Assembly: GCA_947179155.2 (NCBI GenBank)
Contig: OX359264.1
Coordinates: 50,479,702-50,543,701 of the forward strand
DNA: 64,000 nucleotides
DNA from: Hedera helix
Taxonomy: Eukaryota; Streptophyta; Magnoliopsida; Apiales; Araliaceae
Direction: 5' to 3'
Positions 1 through 10,667 of this stretch are shown here, one piece after another. How positions within the stretch are numbered: position 1 is the first letter of the stretch; every line of letters begins with the position of its first letter. A program made the position numbers and the translations under genes. A model generated the notes under the pieces. The model ran no database searches. It saw only the letters and a list, made by a program, of their open reading frames with translations, and was not told where the DNA came from.

Positions 1-103
1 GCACATTTTCCGGTGTTTGGGTATAAGAATTTGATTGAATATTATCGGTTGAAGAAGAAGATGACTAGTACGACGCAGAAATATGATCCTCTTCAAAGTT
101 CAT
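1..103 (-). pseudogene. CBF/DREB1-like gene, 5' end only, with premature stop
   Basis: The reverse strand from 103 reads MNFEEDHISASY followed by TAG (67-65), then continues in frame as SSSSSTDNIQSN and on to the window edge. The two full-length paralogues at 24685 and 54804 have TCG (Ser) at this codon, so a single base change created the stop at codon 13. The AP2 domain lies outside the window, so its state is unknown. In the two paralogues the next in-frame Met falls inside the AP2 domain (MAARAH), so re-initiation would not give a normal factor. A second difference, Asp to Tyr in NSDTQT, also suggests relaxed constraint. The start was chosen by homology with the paralogues. I call it a pseudogene, with the caveat that only 34 codons are visible. 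Confidence 0.8.
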
Positions 104-1553
104 AATGAATATATGAATGCAAGAGAGAATTGCTGACAGAAATAATACGTTCTCTATATATATATATATGCCAAGACTTGAGAGAGAAATAGAAAAGAAT
201 TTGGAGAGGAGAACGATTCCACGAAGTGAGAAACACGTGATTTTTACTCCACAATTATGTGGAGCACATGGTGGAATAAAAAATGGGTGGTTTTTTTTAG
301 AATAAATTTATAAATTCATTCGCTTTATTCTCTTTTTTCTCATAAGCAAGTTTAACAATTGTTTTAATTAAATAAAATTAAGTGAGTGAAAATAATAAAA
401 AAATAGAAAATTTGTTTCTTTAGTCAAAATGACTTTTTGATTTAAAAAAATAGAATAAATATATTTAAAGATTTTTTTTTTAATTGAGTGAAAAACACAC
501 ACGTGGAAACAGAGAGTACGACTGCTGGGGTCTAATTCCGTCAGTTTCTGTCCTAGGACGAAAAAGTGGTCCCCCGTTTCTTTATATTTCTCTATTTGCG
601 GTCCCGATGTTTGCTTGTGTGGCTTATTCGCGCACGCTGAGGAGACGCGCACTACCGAGACACACTCTATACGCTGTATACTAAATTTTACTTGGGATGT
701 AAATGGTAATTAAAAAATTTATATTTATTTGTATTTATATTTGAAAGAATAAGTATATAATAATTAGTTTTTATTATCATAAAAAAATTAATTTTAAAAT
801 ATGTCATTTCACTTTTAAAAAATAAAAAATAACACTTTAAATATAATATTAAAACTAAAATAAATTTATTTAATTTTAATTAATATATTTTTACTATTAT
901 AAATTCTAAAATATCTAAAATATATCATTTAACAAGATATTTATATGTTACAAGAACAAAATTATAGTTATTAGTTTATTACAAATATTTTATTATCGAA
1001 ACTTACGTGCGAGAATAAGAGTGAGTGATAAACTTTCATTAACAATACGGTTAATTTGATACTTTATCTAAGATGTTTAAATTTTGATTGATTTTTATGA
1101 TCGATCAATGATGGATAATAACGTTCTCAACAAATTTTAAATGGTTAATTATTCATTTTTTTTAATTTTTATAAATAATTTGAATAAATTGTTTATTAGG
1201 TAATTGATAAACGAATTTGGATACTCGGATATTGGAATAATCTGTTCATTCTAATTAAAATAAATGAAAATTGATATTATACGTATTCAGATATTATTTC
1301 GAATAACAAATAAAGATAGTATTTTTAAAATTCATCGAATACCAAATACGAATATAGATAGGGTATTAATTTTTTGGATACGGATACTATTGTATCCAGA
1401 TCTGTATATATTCGTTTACGGTCCTAATTTTACCCCCGTAGTTTCATAAAATAAATATTAAACGAATTATTATTTTTATATAAAAAATTAGTTTTTCAAA
1501 AAAATCTACTTACAGAACTATAAGTCTAATCTATCACTCATGTGAAGAGATTG
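104..1553 (-). repeat. Unit 1 of the CBF-containing segmental duplication, upstream flank
   Basis: This non-coding stretch lies upstream of the first CBF-like copy. It matches the flanks of the other two copies: 24700-24980 plus 46150-46990 for unit 2, and 54810-56540 for unit 3. It holds a TA-rich run near 160-170, G-boxes (CACGTG) at 234-239 and 500-505, and a conserved block at 600-690 with GTGGCTTATTCGCGCACGC. An AT-rich tail at 700-1550 contains GGATACGGATA-like repeats. No gene is visible. Short reading frames here are not conserved between units. The unit is interrupted at 1554 by a solo LTR and resumes at 16604. Confidence 0.75.
234..239. promoter_or_regulatory. G-box (CACGTG) upstream of CBF copy 1
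   Basis: CACGTG in the context AAACACGTGA. The same site is present in copy 2 (24808-24813) and mutated to CTCGTG in copy 3. G-boxes/ABREs bind bZIP and bHLH factors in plant promoters. The function here is inferred. Confidence 0.45.
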
Positions 1554-2050
1554 TGTAAGACCCAGACTCTTATGAAATATAAATTTAATTTTTCTTTACA
1601 TAAATTTTTTTGAAATGGTAAGTGGATAATTTGACAAAAGGTAAAGTTAAAAATATTGTGCAAATTTTATCTTGTCGGAGAATATTCGTTTTGTCGGGAA
1701 ATATTCGATTCGTACGACGACGCCGAAATAATCAAATATTAGTGGACCTCACAACGAAATATTATCGGATATAGAAAACGACAACAATAACTTTTTTAAA
1801 TAAAAATGGTCAACGACACTATCATTTTTAACTGTTAAAATATCTAGTGGTAAAAGAGTAGTAGAACACGATATTGCATAGTAACATACGGTATTGCACA
1901 GTAGCACACGATATTGCACAATATTTCATATTATTGAATTGATAAAGTGACTATTGTACAATATTGACTTTATTGAATTAATAATTATTACATGCACAAT
2001 AATTCATATTATTGAACTGATAATTGTCACAGTAACATATGCACAGTAAT

Positions 2051-4637
2051 TGTAATGTCCTAGAATTTTCACATCATTATTAATTAAATTATTAATTTAA
2101 TTTCTAACGAGTTAATTTTACGAGATTATTTAAATCTTTTTATGTGATTAATTAATTACGTGATTAAATGATTATATGATTAATTATTAGAATTAATTAA
2201 AGGGGGTCACTAATATTAGTGAACACACCCTAAAGTTTTAATATCAAAATAATTGATAAGTTTCCTATTAATTAAATATTTAATTAAAGTGAATATAAGG
2301 AGTTAATTAAATATAATAAATTAATTCATATGATTATTAATTTATGTAAATAATATGAAATATTAATAATAATATTTATTAGTCCATTTAGTAATTTAAT
2401 ACTAATGGGTTAAAGTATTTAATTATTTATTCAATCTAATTATTTATTTAATCATGGATTGAATAATTAATGTGTAAATTATTGAATTAGCCCAACATAG
2501 ATCAATTAGTAGCCTAAGTGAAGAATAATAAAATTTGGCAAACTAGTAGCCCAAACAATTTAGTAGGAGCCCAATTAGTATTTTAAATAAAGCCCAAAGC
2601 TTGAGTCCACTTGGAAAATAATTATGTAACTTATTAATTATTAAAAAGTGAGCTTATGACAATCATTGTGGGACAAAAATTGAACCCATCAGCCGTGTAA
2701 GATGAGAGAGAGAGTGTGAGTTGATATTTTTTTTTATTTCTCATTTATTTAACTAGGTTGCTTGTTTTGAATTATTTTTTTTTCAAGTACTTGGACCATC
2801 CCTCTTTTCACCTAATGTGTTAGCTTGTGTAAGTATCCTTGATATCTTCATGATGGTATTTTAATAGATAAAGATTTTATATCTATTCCCATTGTAAGTA
2901 TACTTGCAACTTGGTAGTTTTTGTAGTCATTTCTCATCTTTTATTTTCAAGCTAAAGAGAGAGCTAGAGAGCATTTGAAAGTGTAAGAAAATATTTGAGA
3001 GCAAAATACCAAGAGAAGGAGGAGAAGTTCTAAGCTAGTTCATGTCATCTTCTTTCACCACCTATTTTGGAAGAAAAAGGAAAATAGCCATTAAATCAAG
3101 GTAATGATTATTCTAAATCTAGTTTTTGTTTGTAAATTAAACAAACCAACATGTGAGTATAAACATGTTAATATAGTTAATAATGTGTGGTAGTAATATT
3201 TATGCCATGCTTGAGTTTAATATGCTTGATTTGTATTTTGGTATAACTTGTATGCTAAAAACATGTGTTTAGTAGTGCGTAAACAAGTTTTGGAATTTAT
3301 GACAAAAAATATTTTTATAAAACTTAGGTTTGATGTTATAATATTATAGAACATTAAATCATGAGAAAAATAAAGTTTGAATAACTCAAAATGGAGTTAT
3401 ATACAAAAAGTTATGATTTGTGGTAGTTTGTGTGATATAAAAATTTTTTATAAAAAAAATGATATTAAATCATGAAAAATTAAATTTTCATGTTATAAAT
3501 TGATAGTAAGTGATTGGTATTTTTTTTTGGATTTTTATTGAGGATTTAAAGCTTACTTGATGGTATAATTTTTAATAAAGTGTGTATTGTCGGACACTGT
3601 TCACATTCTGTTGGAAGGGAAAAAATTAGAACTCGCCGGGCAATGCGCGCAGGCATGTTAGCCTTGGACGCGGAGCCAAACGACGTCGTTTGGCTCAGGA
3701 AAATTTTTACTTCACGCGTTATGCGCGGAAGCTGTTTGCCGGCTAATCAAAACGACACCGTTTTGGGCCGTTTCTTTTGTTACGCGTGCAATGCGCGGTA
3801 GTAAAATTTCGGCGAAATTACCAAACTGCCCCTCCGTTCGTTTTTTTGCATAATTACTATTTTGCCCTTGGATCAGTTTTCGGTTTAATTACAGAATTGT
3901 CATTCTGCATATTTTTAATTAATTTAAATGTTTAAAAATTAATTTAAAATTATAACAAAAATAATAATAATACAAAAATGATATTTGAGATGATATTTTT
4001 CATTAAGTTTAATATTTAAATATTTTAAATATTAATCTAGTTAGCTAAATTTATGGTTAAGTTAAACAAATAAAGATTTTATTAATTATTTATTATTTAA
4101 AATGTTAATAACCATTGGGTCAACCTACTATTGACTCCAATGGATATTTATAGTTCATAGTCTATTTTACTATCTTAATTTTAAAAGCAAATCATTATTC
4201 CTGCTTATGTTATTCATATTATTGAATTGTTCAGCTATTCCCTTTCATTCATGATATATTATTTCTTGTTGTTATTTAAACTTGTTGAGTAAACTAGTTG
4301 CTCACCCTTGCTATATCATGAAACCTTATTGCAGTGCAAGCCGAGACTTTTGGGAAGAACAAGGGTAAGGGAAAGATGAAGTGATAGACTTCAGGATGCA
4401 GTCTTTTAGTTAACTAAATTACTTGTTATGTAATATAAACCCTAAGTACTTCATTAAGGGTATTTGTGTACTTTGGTGTAAGGTTATCGTATCTTGGGAC
4501 TAGGAGCACCTTTTGAATGAACAACATATGTTTTTTATTCTGCACTTAGTTATTGTATGTTGTTTAGAGGTGGATGTTTGTATTGGATCGTGATGACTGG
4601 ATCCGGGTATTTGAGACCCGAATTTGGGGGCGTCACA
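2051..4637 (+). repeat. 5' LTR of the Tekay-like element (shortened by deletion)
   Basis: Runs from TGTAATGTCC to GGGGGCGTCACA, 2587 bp, against 3830 bp for the 3' LTR. The difference is one block: the sequence at about 4103-4112 (TGTTAATAAC) corresponds to both edges of 12682-13965 in the 3' LTR. A 1.28 kb deletion in this copy is more likely than an insertion in the other, because the missing block has the same AT-rich tail pattern seen in the other LTRs of the window. It includes a GC-rich island at 3600-3790 with a perfect palindrome. Confidence 0.9.
3673..3696. promoter_or_regulatory. 24 bp perfect palindrome in the 5' LTR
   Basis: The half-site GAGCCAAACGAC is followed immediately by its exact reverse complement, giving a GACGTC (C-box, bZIP-type) centre. 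The same palindrome is intact in the 3' LTR at 12244-12267. It sits in a short GC-rich island of the otherwise AT-rich LTR, beside three ATGCGCG motifs. A regulatory role is inference. Confidence 0.5.
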
Positions 4638-4640
4638 GGT

Positions 4641-4655
4641 TGGTATCAGAGCCGT
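4641..4655 (+). other. Primer binding site (tRNA-Met-type)
   Basis: TGGTATCAGAGCCGT starts 3 bases after the LTR end. TGGTATCAGAGC is the usual plant PBS, complementary to the 3' end of initiator tRNA-Met. Confidence 0.9.
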
Positions 4656-4876
4656 AGGTTAGAAACGTTAGGATTGCGAAACCTAAGTTATAACCTTAGT
4701 AGTAAACTCGTATTGAGTGTTAGGGGATAAATCGAGGAGATTTATCATATGTTGTTTTGATGAATTGGGGAATTCATCGAGTCGAGTCGTACCCAATGAA
4801 ATATAATTTTATTTCTTCAATGAATATATTTTATTGTTGTACTGATGTTAATTTTTTTTTTTTTTTGTGTTATAGG

Positions 4877-5686
4877 ATGGTTATAGGTGAGACGAGCGAA
4901 GCTCAAGAGGTCGTGGTATTCATTGATATACCAGTGGATACGCAACAGTTGGTAGGGTATGCACCCGTTGCACCTGTATCCCTGCTAGGAGAGTCCGATC
5001 CGGAGGAGGATGATAGTAGGGATGCCATGGAGCCCGTCAGGGGTGGGGTGATGAGGCCCTATAGCGAGGAGGAGGCCGAATCTGAGGATGAGGCTGAATC
5101 TGAGGACGAGGAGTAGGAGGAGCCAGCAGAGTACGCTGATGACATGGACACTACTGCCAGTGACATCATCGATGAACTGACTACAGCGAACGAAGAGTTA
5201 GAGAATAGGGTTCAGCATTTGGAGGAGCAGAACCAGATTCACCAGCAGACCGAGGACCAGTATAAGGATGCATCTTACATGTTCTCTGGTGAGAACCTGG
5301 AGCTAAAGGAGAAGATGGTCGATTTACAGGCCAAAATTCAGCAGTTGGAGAGCGCTGCACCTTCATTGGGTCCTACTGTGCAACAGCTTATGATCCAGAA
5401 TAGTCAACTGAGGTAGACGGTAGAGAGATTAGATGCTAGGGAGATGGCGAGTCAGACAGTTCTCCAGACCATCAGGGTTGAGCTTGATAGGGAGAGAGCC
5501 GCTAGGATCGACACCTTAGAGTATGCTCTTCGCACTTCGTTTGATCGACTGAGGCGTCGGGTTATAAGGCACCCTAGGGAGGCGGGTAACAGCAGACACT
5601 GGATTTGTCGCCGTATAGTGGAGGAGTTGGCCCAACAGGCTTTACGTAGGGCTATTCGTAGGACTGTTCGTCGCAGCAGGAGGTGA
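4877..5686 (+). pseudogene. Extra ORF between PBS and gag: acidic/coiled-coil/basic protein
   Basis: One reading frame of 269 codons lies between the 5' LTR and gag, interrupted only by TAG at 5114-5116 and TAG at 5414-5416, with no frameshift. The N-terminal third is acidic (repeats of EAESEDE). The middle is a predicted coiled coil of about 90 residues (ELENRVQHLEEQNQ, ENLELKEKMVDLQAKI). The C-terminus is strongly basic (RRAIRRTVRRSRR). I recognise no known domain. An alternative upstream start exists at 4757. I prefer 4877 because the T-rich tract and TTATAG just before it look like a 3' splice site, so 4757-4875 may be leader intron. Extra ORFs before gag are known in Tat/Ogre elements; finding one in a chromodomain-type element is unusual. 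The function is unknown. Confidence 0.7.
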
Positions 5687-6084
5687 TTTATTGTTGTTAT
5701 CTTATTTGTACCTAGTAGTAGTGAGTCCCACCTTTTGTTTCTATTAGGGACGTTTCACCTGTTGTAAGCCATTATGTTTTGATGTATGCATAGTATGTCA
5801 GTTAGACCCCAACTTTTGTTCTGTTAGAGGGGTAGATGGTAGTAAATCCTCACTTTTTGTTCATTGGAGGATAGTCGTGGATAGGCAACTTGTGCCTTGA
5901 ACGTTTATAGAAGTATGCCACTTGTTGAGTCTGTACTAAAGCGTTGGTATATGAATATAAATGCAGTTATTTCCTTGTTTAAATCAAATGTGCTTGATAT
6001 ATAGTTTTGCATTTAAATGTTAATTTGGCTAACATAATGCGTAGAACTATAAGCGTAAGTCTAAGATTTGCTCTTTAGCAGATC
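5687..6084 (+). other. Spacer between the extra ORF and gag
   Basis: Non-coding, 398 bp, T-rich. It ends CTCTTTAGCAG just before the gag ATG, which resembles a 3' splice acceptor. Splicing from the AGGAG/GTGATT donor-like site at 5683 would not keep the two ORFs in the same frame, so a fusion by this intron is not supported. Confidence 0.5.
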
Positions 6085-9000
6085 ATGCCGAGAGGTAGAC
6101 CACGCAATCAATGTATCCTAGAGTTAGAGAGTGAGGTTGGGGATCAACCCAATCCTATGAGGATGTTTGCAGAAATGTTGGCGGAACCCATGCAAGCTAG
6201 ACCCCCACCAGTGGTAGTACAACCAGCACCGCAGCCAGCGCCGCACTTGGCATATTTCAAAGACTTCAAACTGGTTGGACCACCGGAGTTTCAGGAAACT
6301 CTAAACCCAATCGAAGCACAGACTTGGATCGAGGAAATGGAAAAGGTGTTCGAGGTCGCTAGGGTGGCCGAAGAACAGAAGACTAGTTTCGCTACCTTCA
6401 TGATGAAGGGGGAGGCGAACTACTGGTGGAAGGCCAACAAGGGCCGTGCGAGAGAAGGCTTCATTACCTGGGAACGCTTTAAAGAAATGTTTCTAGAAAA
6501 TTACTTTCCAGAAAGCATGTAGCAAGAAATGGAGGTGAAATTCCTCGAGTTAAAACAGGGGACTATGTCTGTGGCCAAGTATGCGACTAAGTTTAATGAG
6601 TTGGCAAGGTTTGCAACTCATCAAATTGATACGGAGGCTAGGAAGGCTCGGAGGTTTGAGCTGGGACTGAAGCCGTGGGTGTACCGTTCTGTGGCAGTAT
6701 TAAAGATCAAGAGCTTTGCAGAGCTATTGGAAAGGGCAATCACTGCAGAGGGTGGCAGTGAGGCCCTGGCTAAATTCAACCAGGAAAGGAAGAAGGGTCA
6801 TGAAGGACAGAAGGCGGGGAACAGTGGAGGCAGCAACCCCAATAAACGGAAGTGGAATGAGAGCCAATCGTCCGGAGGCAACAAATCTGGAGGATAAGTG
6901 AAGAAAATTGGCAGATGCAACAATTGTGGTAAGAACCACACAGGCGAATACTTGAAGAGCAAGAGTGTTTGCTATAGCTGCGGACAGCCGGGGCACATGG
7001 CTCCACAATGCCCGAAAAAGATGAAAGGAGTATGTTTTTCTTGTGGAGTAACCGATAATCATGCCAAGGACTGTCCGAAGAGGAAGGGAGACGCTGGGAG
7101 TGGCAACAACAACAACAACAACAACAACAGCAGCAGACTGAACATTGGAGGGCCAGCCAGCCAGGCTAACCGACCCACAACGCGTACCTTCAACATGACT
7201 GTGCAGGATGCAGTCGACTCCAAGGACGTGGTGTCAGGTATCATCCCGATCAATGATATTAATGCATATGTATTGTTTGATTCAGGTGCTACCTGCTCAT
7301 TTGTTTATGAAGATTTTGCTAAGAGATTAAATTTACCTCAAGAAAAGTTAGAATACCCTATGAACGTAGAAATAGCAAATAAAGAAATCATTCCCGTAGA
7401 CTACATTCATAGGAACTGTTGTGCTGAATTACGAGGATTTAGACTTAACGTGGATTTGATACCGATTTGTCTGGGAGAGTTTGACGTAATCCTAGGGCTG
7501 GATTGGCTATCGAGTCACGGAGTGGTTATTGACTGTAAGAAGAAGTGTGTGCACCTAAAGACTCCGAATAGGTCAAAAGTTATATTTTACGGTAGTGAAT
7601 CGCCAAGACAATCAAGTTGTCTGACGATGATGCAAGCACGAAAGTTGCTCAGGAAAGGGTGTGTAGGTTATTTGGCTCATGTGGTCGATACTCGACGTGT
7701 CGAGGGCGAACTGAGTCAGATACCTGTTGTACGAGAATTCGTTGATGTTTTCCCAGATGAGATTCCGGGGTTACCGCCAGACAGAGAAGTGGAGTTTGTC
7801 ATTGATTTGGTACTGGGGACCGCACCGATATCGAAGGCGCCGTATAGTATGACACCGATGGAAATGAAAAAATTGATGGTTCAGCTACAGGAACTGCTAG
7901 ATAAAGGTTACATCAGACCAAACGTGTCACCATGGGGAGCGCCGGTTTTGTTTGTAAAGAAGAAGGATGGTTCGATGAGGCTTTGTATTGATTACCGGGA
8001 GTTGAACAAGGTCACCATTAAGAACAGGTATCCGCTGCCCAGAATTGATGATCTGCAACTTAAGGGAGCGAAATACTTTTCGAAGATAGATTTAAGGACG
8101 AGTTATCATCAACTGAAAGTGAGGGAGGAGGATATCCCGAAAACGGAATTTAGAACTTGTTATGGTCATTTCGAGTTTCTAGTGATGTCATTTGGACTGA
8201 CGAATGCACCAGCGGCTTTCATGGATATGATGAATAGAGTGTTCAAGTAGTACTTGGACAAGTTCGTGGTCGTATTCATTAATGACATATTGGTGTATTC
8301 GAAGACGGAGAAAGAATATGCAGAACATTTACGGATCGCATTGGAGGCTTTGAGAAGGGAGAAGCTGTACGCAAAGTTTTCGAAGTGTGAATTTTGGTTG
8401 CAGATGGTGCAGTTTCTAGGTCATGTTATCAACAAAAACGGTGTTTCAGTGGATCCAGCGAAGGTGGAGACAGTTATCAATTGAGAACAGCCGAAGACGC
8501 CGACTGAGATCAGGAGTTTCTTAGGGTTAGCGGGGTATTATCGGAGATTCATTCAGGATTTTTTGAAGATAGCATCACTGTTAACCAATCTTACCCGAAA
8601 GACTGTGAAGTTTGTTTGGTCGGAAAAGTGCGAGGAAAGTTTTATGGAGCTGAAGAAGAGGTTGAGTCAGGCACCAGTGTTTGCTTTACCGGACGACACG
8701 GGAGGTTTCGTAGTGTACAGTGATGCGTCACACAAGAGTCTTGGTTGTGTGCTAATGCAACACGGCAAGGTCATTGCGTATGCGTCACGTCAGCTAAAGG
8801 ATTATGAGAAAGGTTACCCGACTCATGACCTGGAGTTAGCAGCGGTAGTTTTTGCCCTAAAGATTTGGAGGCATTACCTGTATGGCGAGAAGTGTGAGAT
8901 ATATATAGATCACAAAAGTCTGAAATATATCATCACTCAAAAGGAGTTGAATATGAGGCAGCGCCGATGGTTAGAATTGATCAAAGACTACGACTGTGAG

Positions 9001-10611
9001 ATTCTGTACCATTCGGGCAAGGCCAATGTAGTAGCGGATGCCTTGAGCAGAAAAGGCAGGGAGAAGTTGCTGAAGCTAACAAATTAGGAAGAGTTGGTGA
9101 GAGATTTCGAACGTTTGGAGTTGGAGATCAAATATCCGATGGAGGCAGGCGAGAAGTTATTTACAGTAACAGCAAGTCCAACCTTATTAGACAAGATCAA
9201 AGAGGCTCAGGAAAAGGATGAAGATTGTGATAGTATTAAGAAGCGAATTGCTGAAGGCGGGGAGCTTAAGTACAAGATTGATAGCACATGGTTGTTAAGG
9301 TTCAAAGGGAGAGTCAGGGTACTGTTGGATCCGGAGCTGCGGGAAAAGATTCTTCAAGAAGCTCACAGTACGAGGTACTCAGTACATCTCGGAAGCACGA
9401 AGATGTATTAGGATCTACGGTAATACTTGTGGTGGCCGAATATAAAGAGGAAAGTGGCAGAATGCGTCAGTCGATGTCTGACATGCCAGCGGGTTAAAGC
9501 AGAGTATCAGCGGCTGAGCGGACTGCTTCAACCACTAGAGATTCCGGAGTGGAAGTGGGAGCACATCACGATGGATTTTGTGGTGGGTTTGCCACCGACA
9601 CATAAAGGTTTAGACTCCATCTAGGTAGTAGTGGATCGTCTGACCAAGTCAGTCCATTTTCTACCTATCAGAATACGGTACAATCTGGAGTAGTTAGCGA
9701 AGCTCTATGTGAAGGAGATAGTGTCACGACATGGAGTGCCGGTATCGATTATGTCCGACAGAGATTCGCGCTTCACGTCAAATTTTTGGAGAAGTCTACA
9801 AGCAAGGATGGGAACACAGTTGAGGTTAAGCACATTGTACCATCTTCAAACTGACGGCCAGAGCGAGCAAACGATTCAGACTCTGGAGGATATGCTCCGA
9901 GTGGTTGTGATGGACCTAAAGGGCAGCTGGGATGACCGTTTGCCACTGGTGGAGTTCGCTTACAACAACATCTATCACGCTAGTATAGGTATGCCACCAT
10001 ACGAAGCGCTTTATGGAAGAAAATGTCGAACACCGTTGTGTTGGGACGAGGTTGGTGAACGAAGACTACTTGGACCTGAAATGTTGCAGCAGACTGCAGA
10101 CATAGTACAACTTATCAAAAATCGATTGGTAGCAGCTCAAGATAGTTAAAAGAAGTACGCGGATTTGCATCGCCAAAAGCGGTACTTCGACGTGGGCAGT
10201 TTCGTATTTCTGAAGGTATCTACCTGGAAGGGAAAGATCCGTTTTGGTAAGAAGGGCAAACTGAGTCCTAGGTTCATATGACCGTTTGAAATCTTGAGGC
10301 GAGTTAGTGAATTGGCGTACGAGGTATCATTATCTCCTGAACTTGAGCACATTCACAATGTGTTTCATGTGTCAGTGTTGCGGCCGTATAAACCAGACTA
10401 CAAACACGTTATCTCCTATGAACCAATTCAAGTCGAGAATGACTTATCATATGAAGAAGTTCCTGTTCAGATACTCGATAGGAAGGAACAGCAACTGAGG
10501 AATAAGATAATTCATTCTATCAAAGTACTTTGGAGGAATCACGCAATTGAAGAAGCTACGTGGGAACTAGAGGAAGAAATGAGAGTGAATTACCCGTTTT
10601 TATTTTTGTAA
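6085..10611 (+). pseudogene. gag-pol polyprotein of the Tekay-like element, 11 in-frame stops
   Basis: A single frame of about 1509 codons from MPRGRPRN to the end of the chromodomain. Order: Gag (6085-6890), zinc knuckles (6913-7080; CYSCGQPGHMAPQC and CFSCGVTDNHAKDC intact, the first one with its last Cys changed to Tyr), aspartic protease (DSGATCS, about 7280), reverse transcriptase (7900-8480), RNase H (8695-9060; DAS, ELAAV, DHKSL, DALS), integrase zinc finger (9360-9510), integrase core (DFVVGL, MSDRDSRF, TDGQSEQT) and chromodomain (10460-10600). Stops are at 6520, 6895, 8248, 8482, 9085, 9409, 9421, 9622, 9691, 10147 and 10279; there is no frameshift. The RT active site reads FINDIL, so the first catalytic Asp is Asn. 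The element is dead in cis. Most stops fit C-to-T or G-to-A changes of Gln or Trp codons. Confidence 0.9.
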
Positions 10612-10647
10612 CCTTATTTTAAAATTCCGAGGACGAAATTTTTATAA

Positions 10648-10667
10648 GGGGGGGGGGGGGGGGAGAA
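10648..10667 (+). other. Polypurine tract
   Basis: Sixteen Gs followed by AGAA directly precede the TG of the 3' LTR at 10668. It is the expected plus-strand priming site. The G run is longer than usual and may be length-variable. Confidence 0.85.

Noticed and set aside
368..652. Minus-strand reading frame upstream of CBF copy 1, with a similar one at 24682-24981
   Set aside because: The similarity comes from the segmental duplication. The frame is not kept in unit 3 and overlaps promoter sequence with no domain.
3580..3801. Reading frame starting MCIVGHCSHSV, also at 12151-12375
   Set aside because: Present in both LTRs because they are copies; it covers the GC island and palindrome, with no start context or domain.
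5683..6084. Intron that would fuse the extra ORF to gag
   Set aside because: The donor-like and acceptor-like sites do not keep the reading frame.
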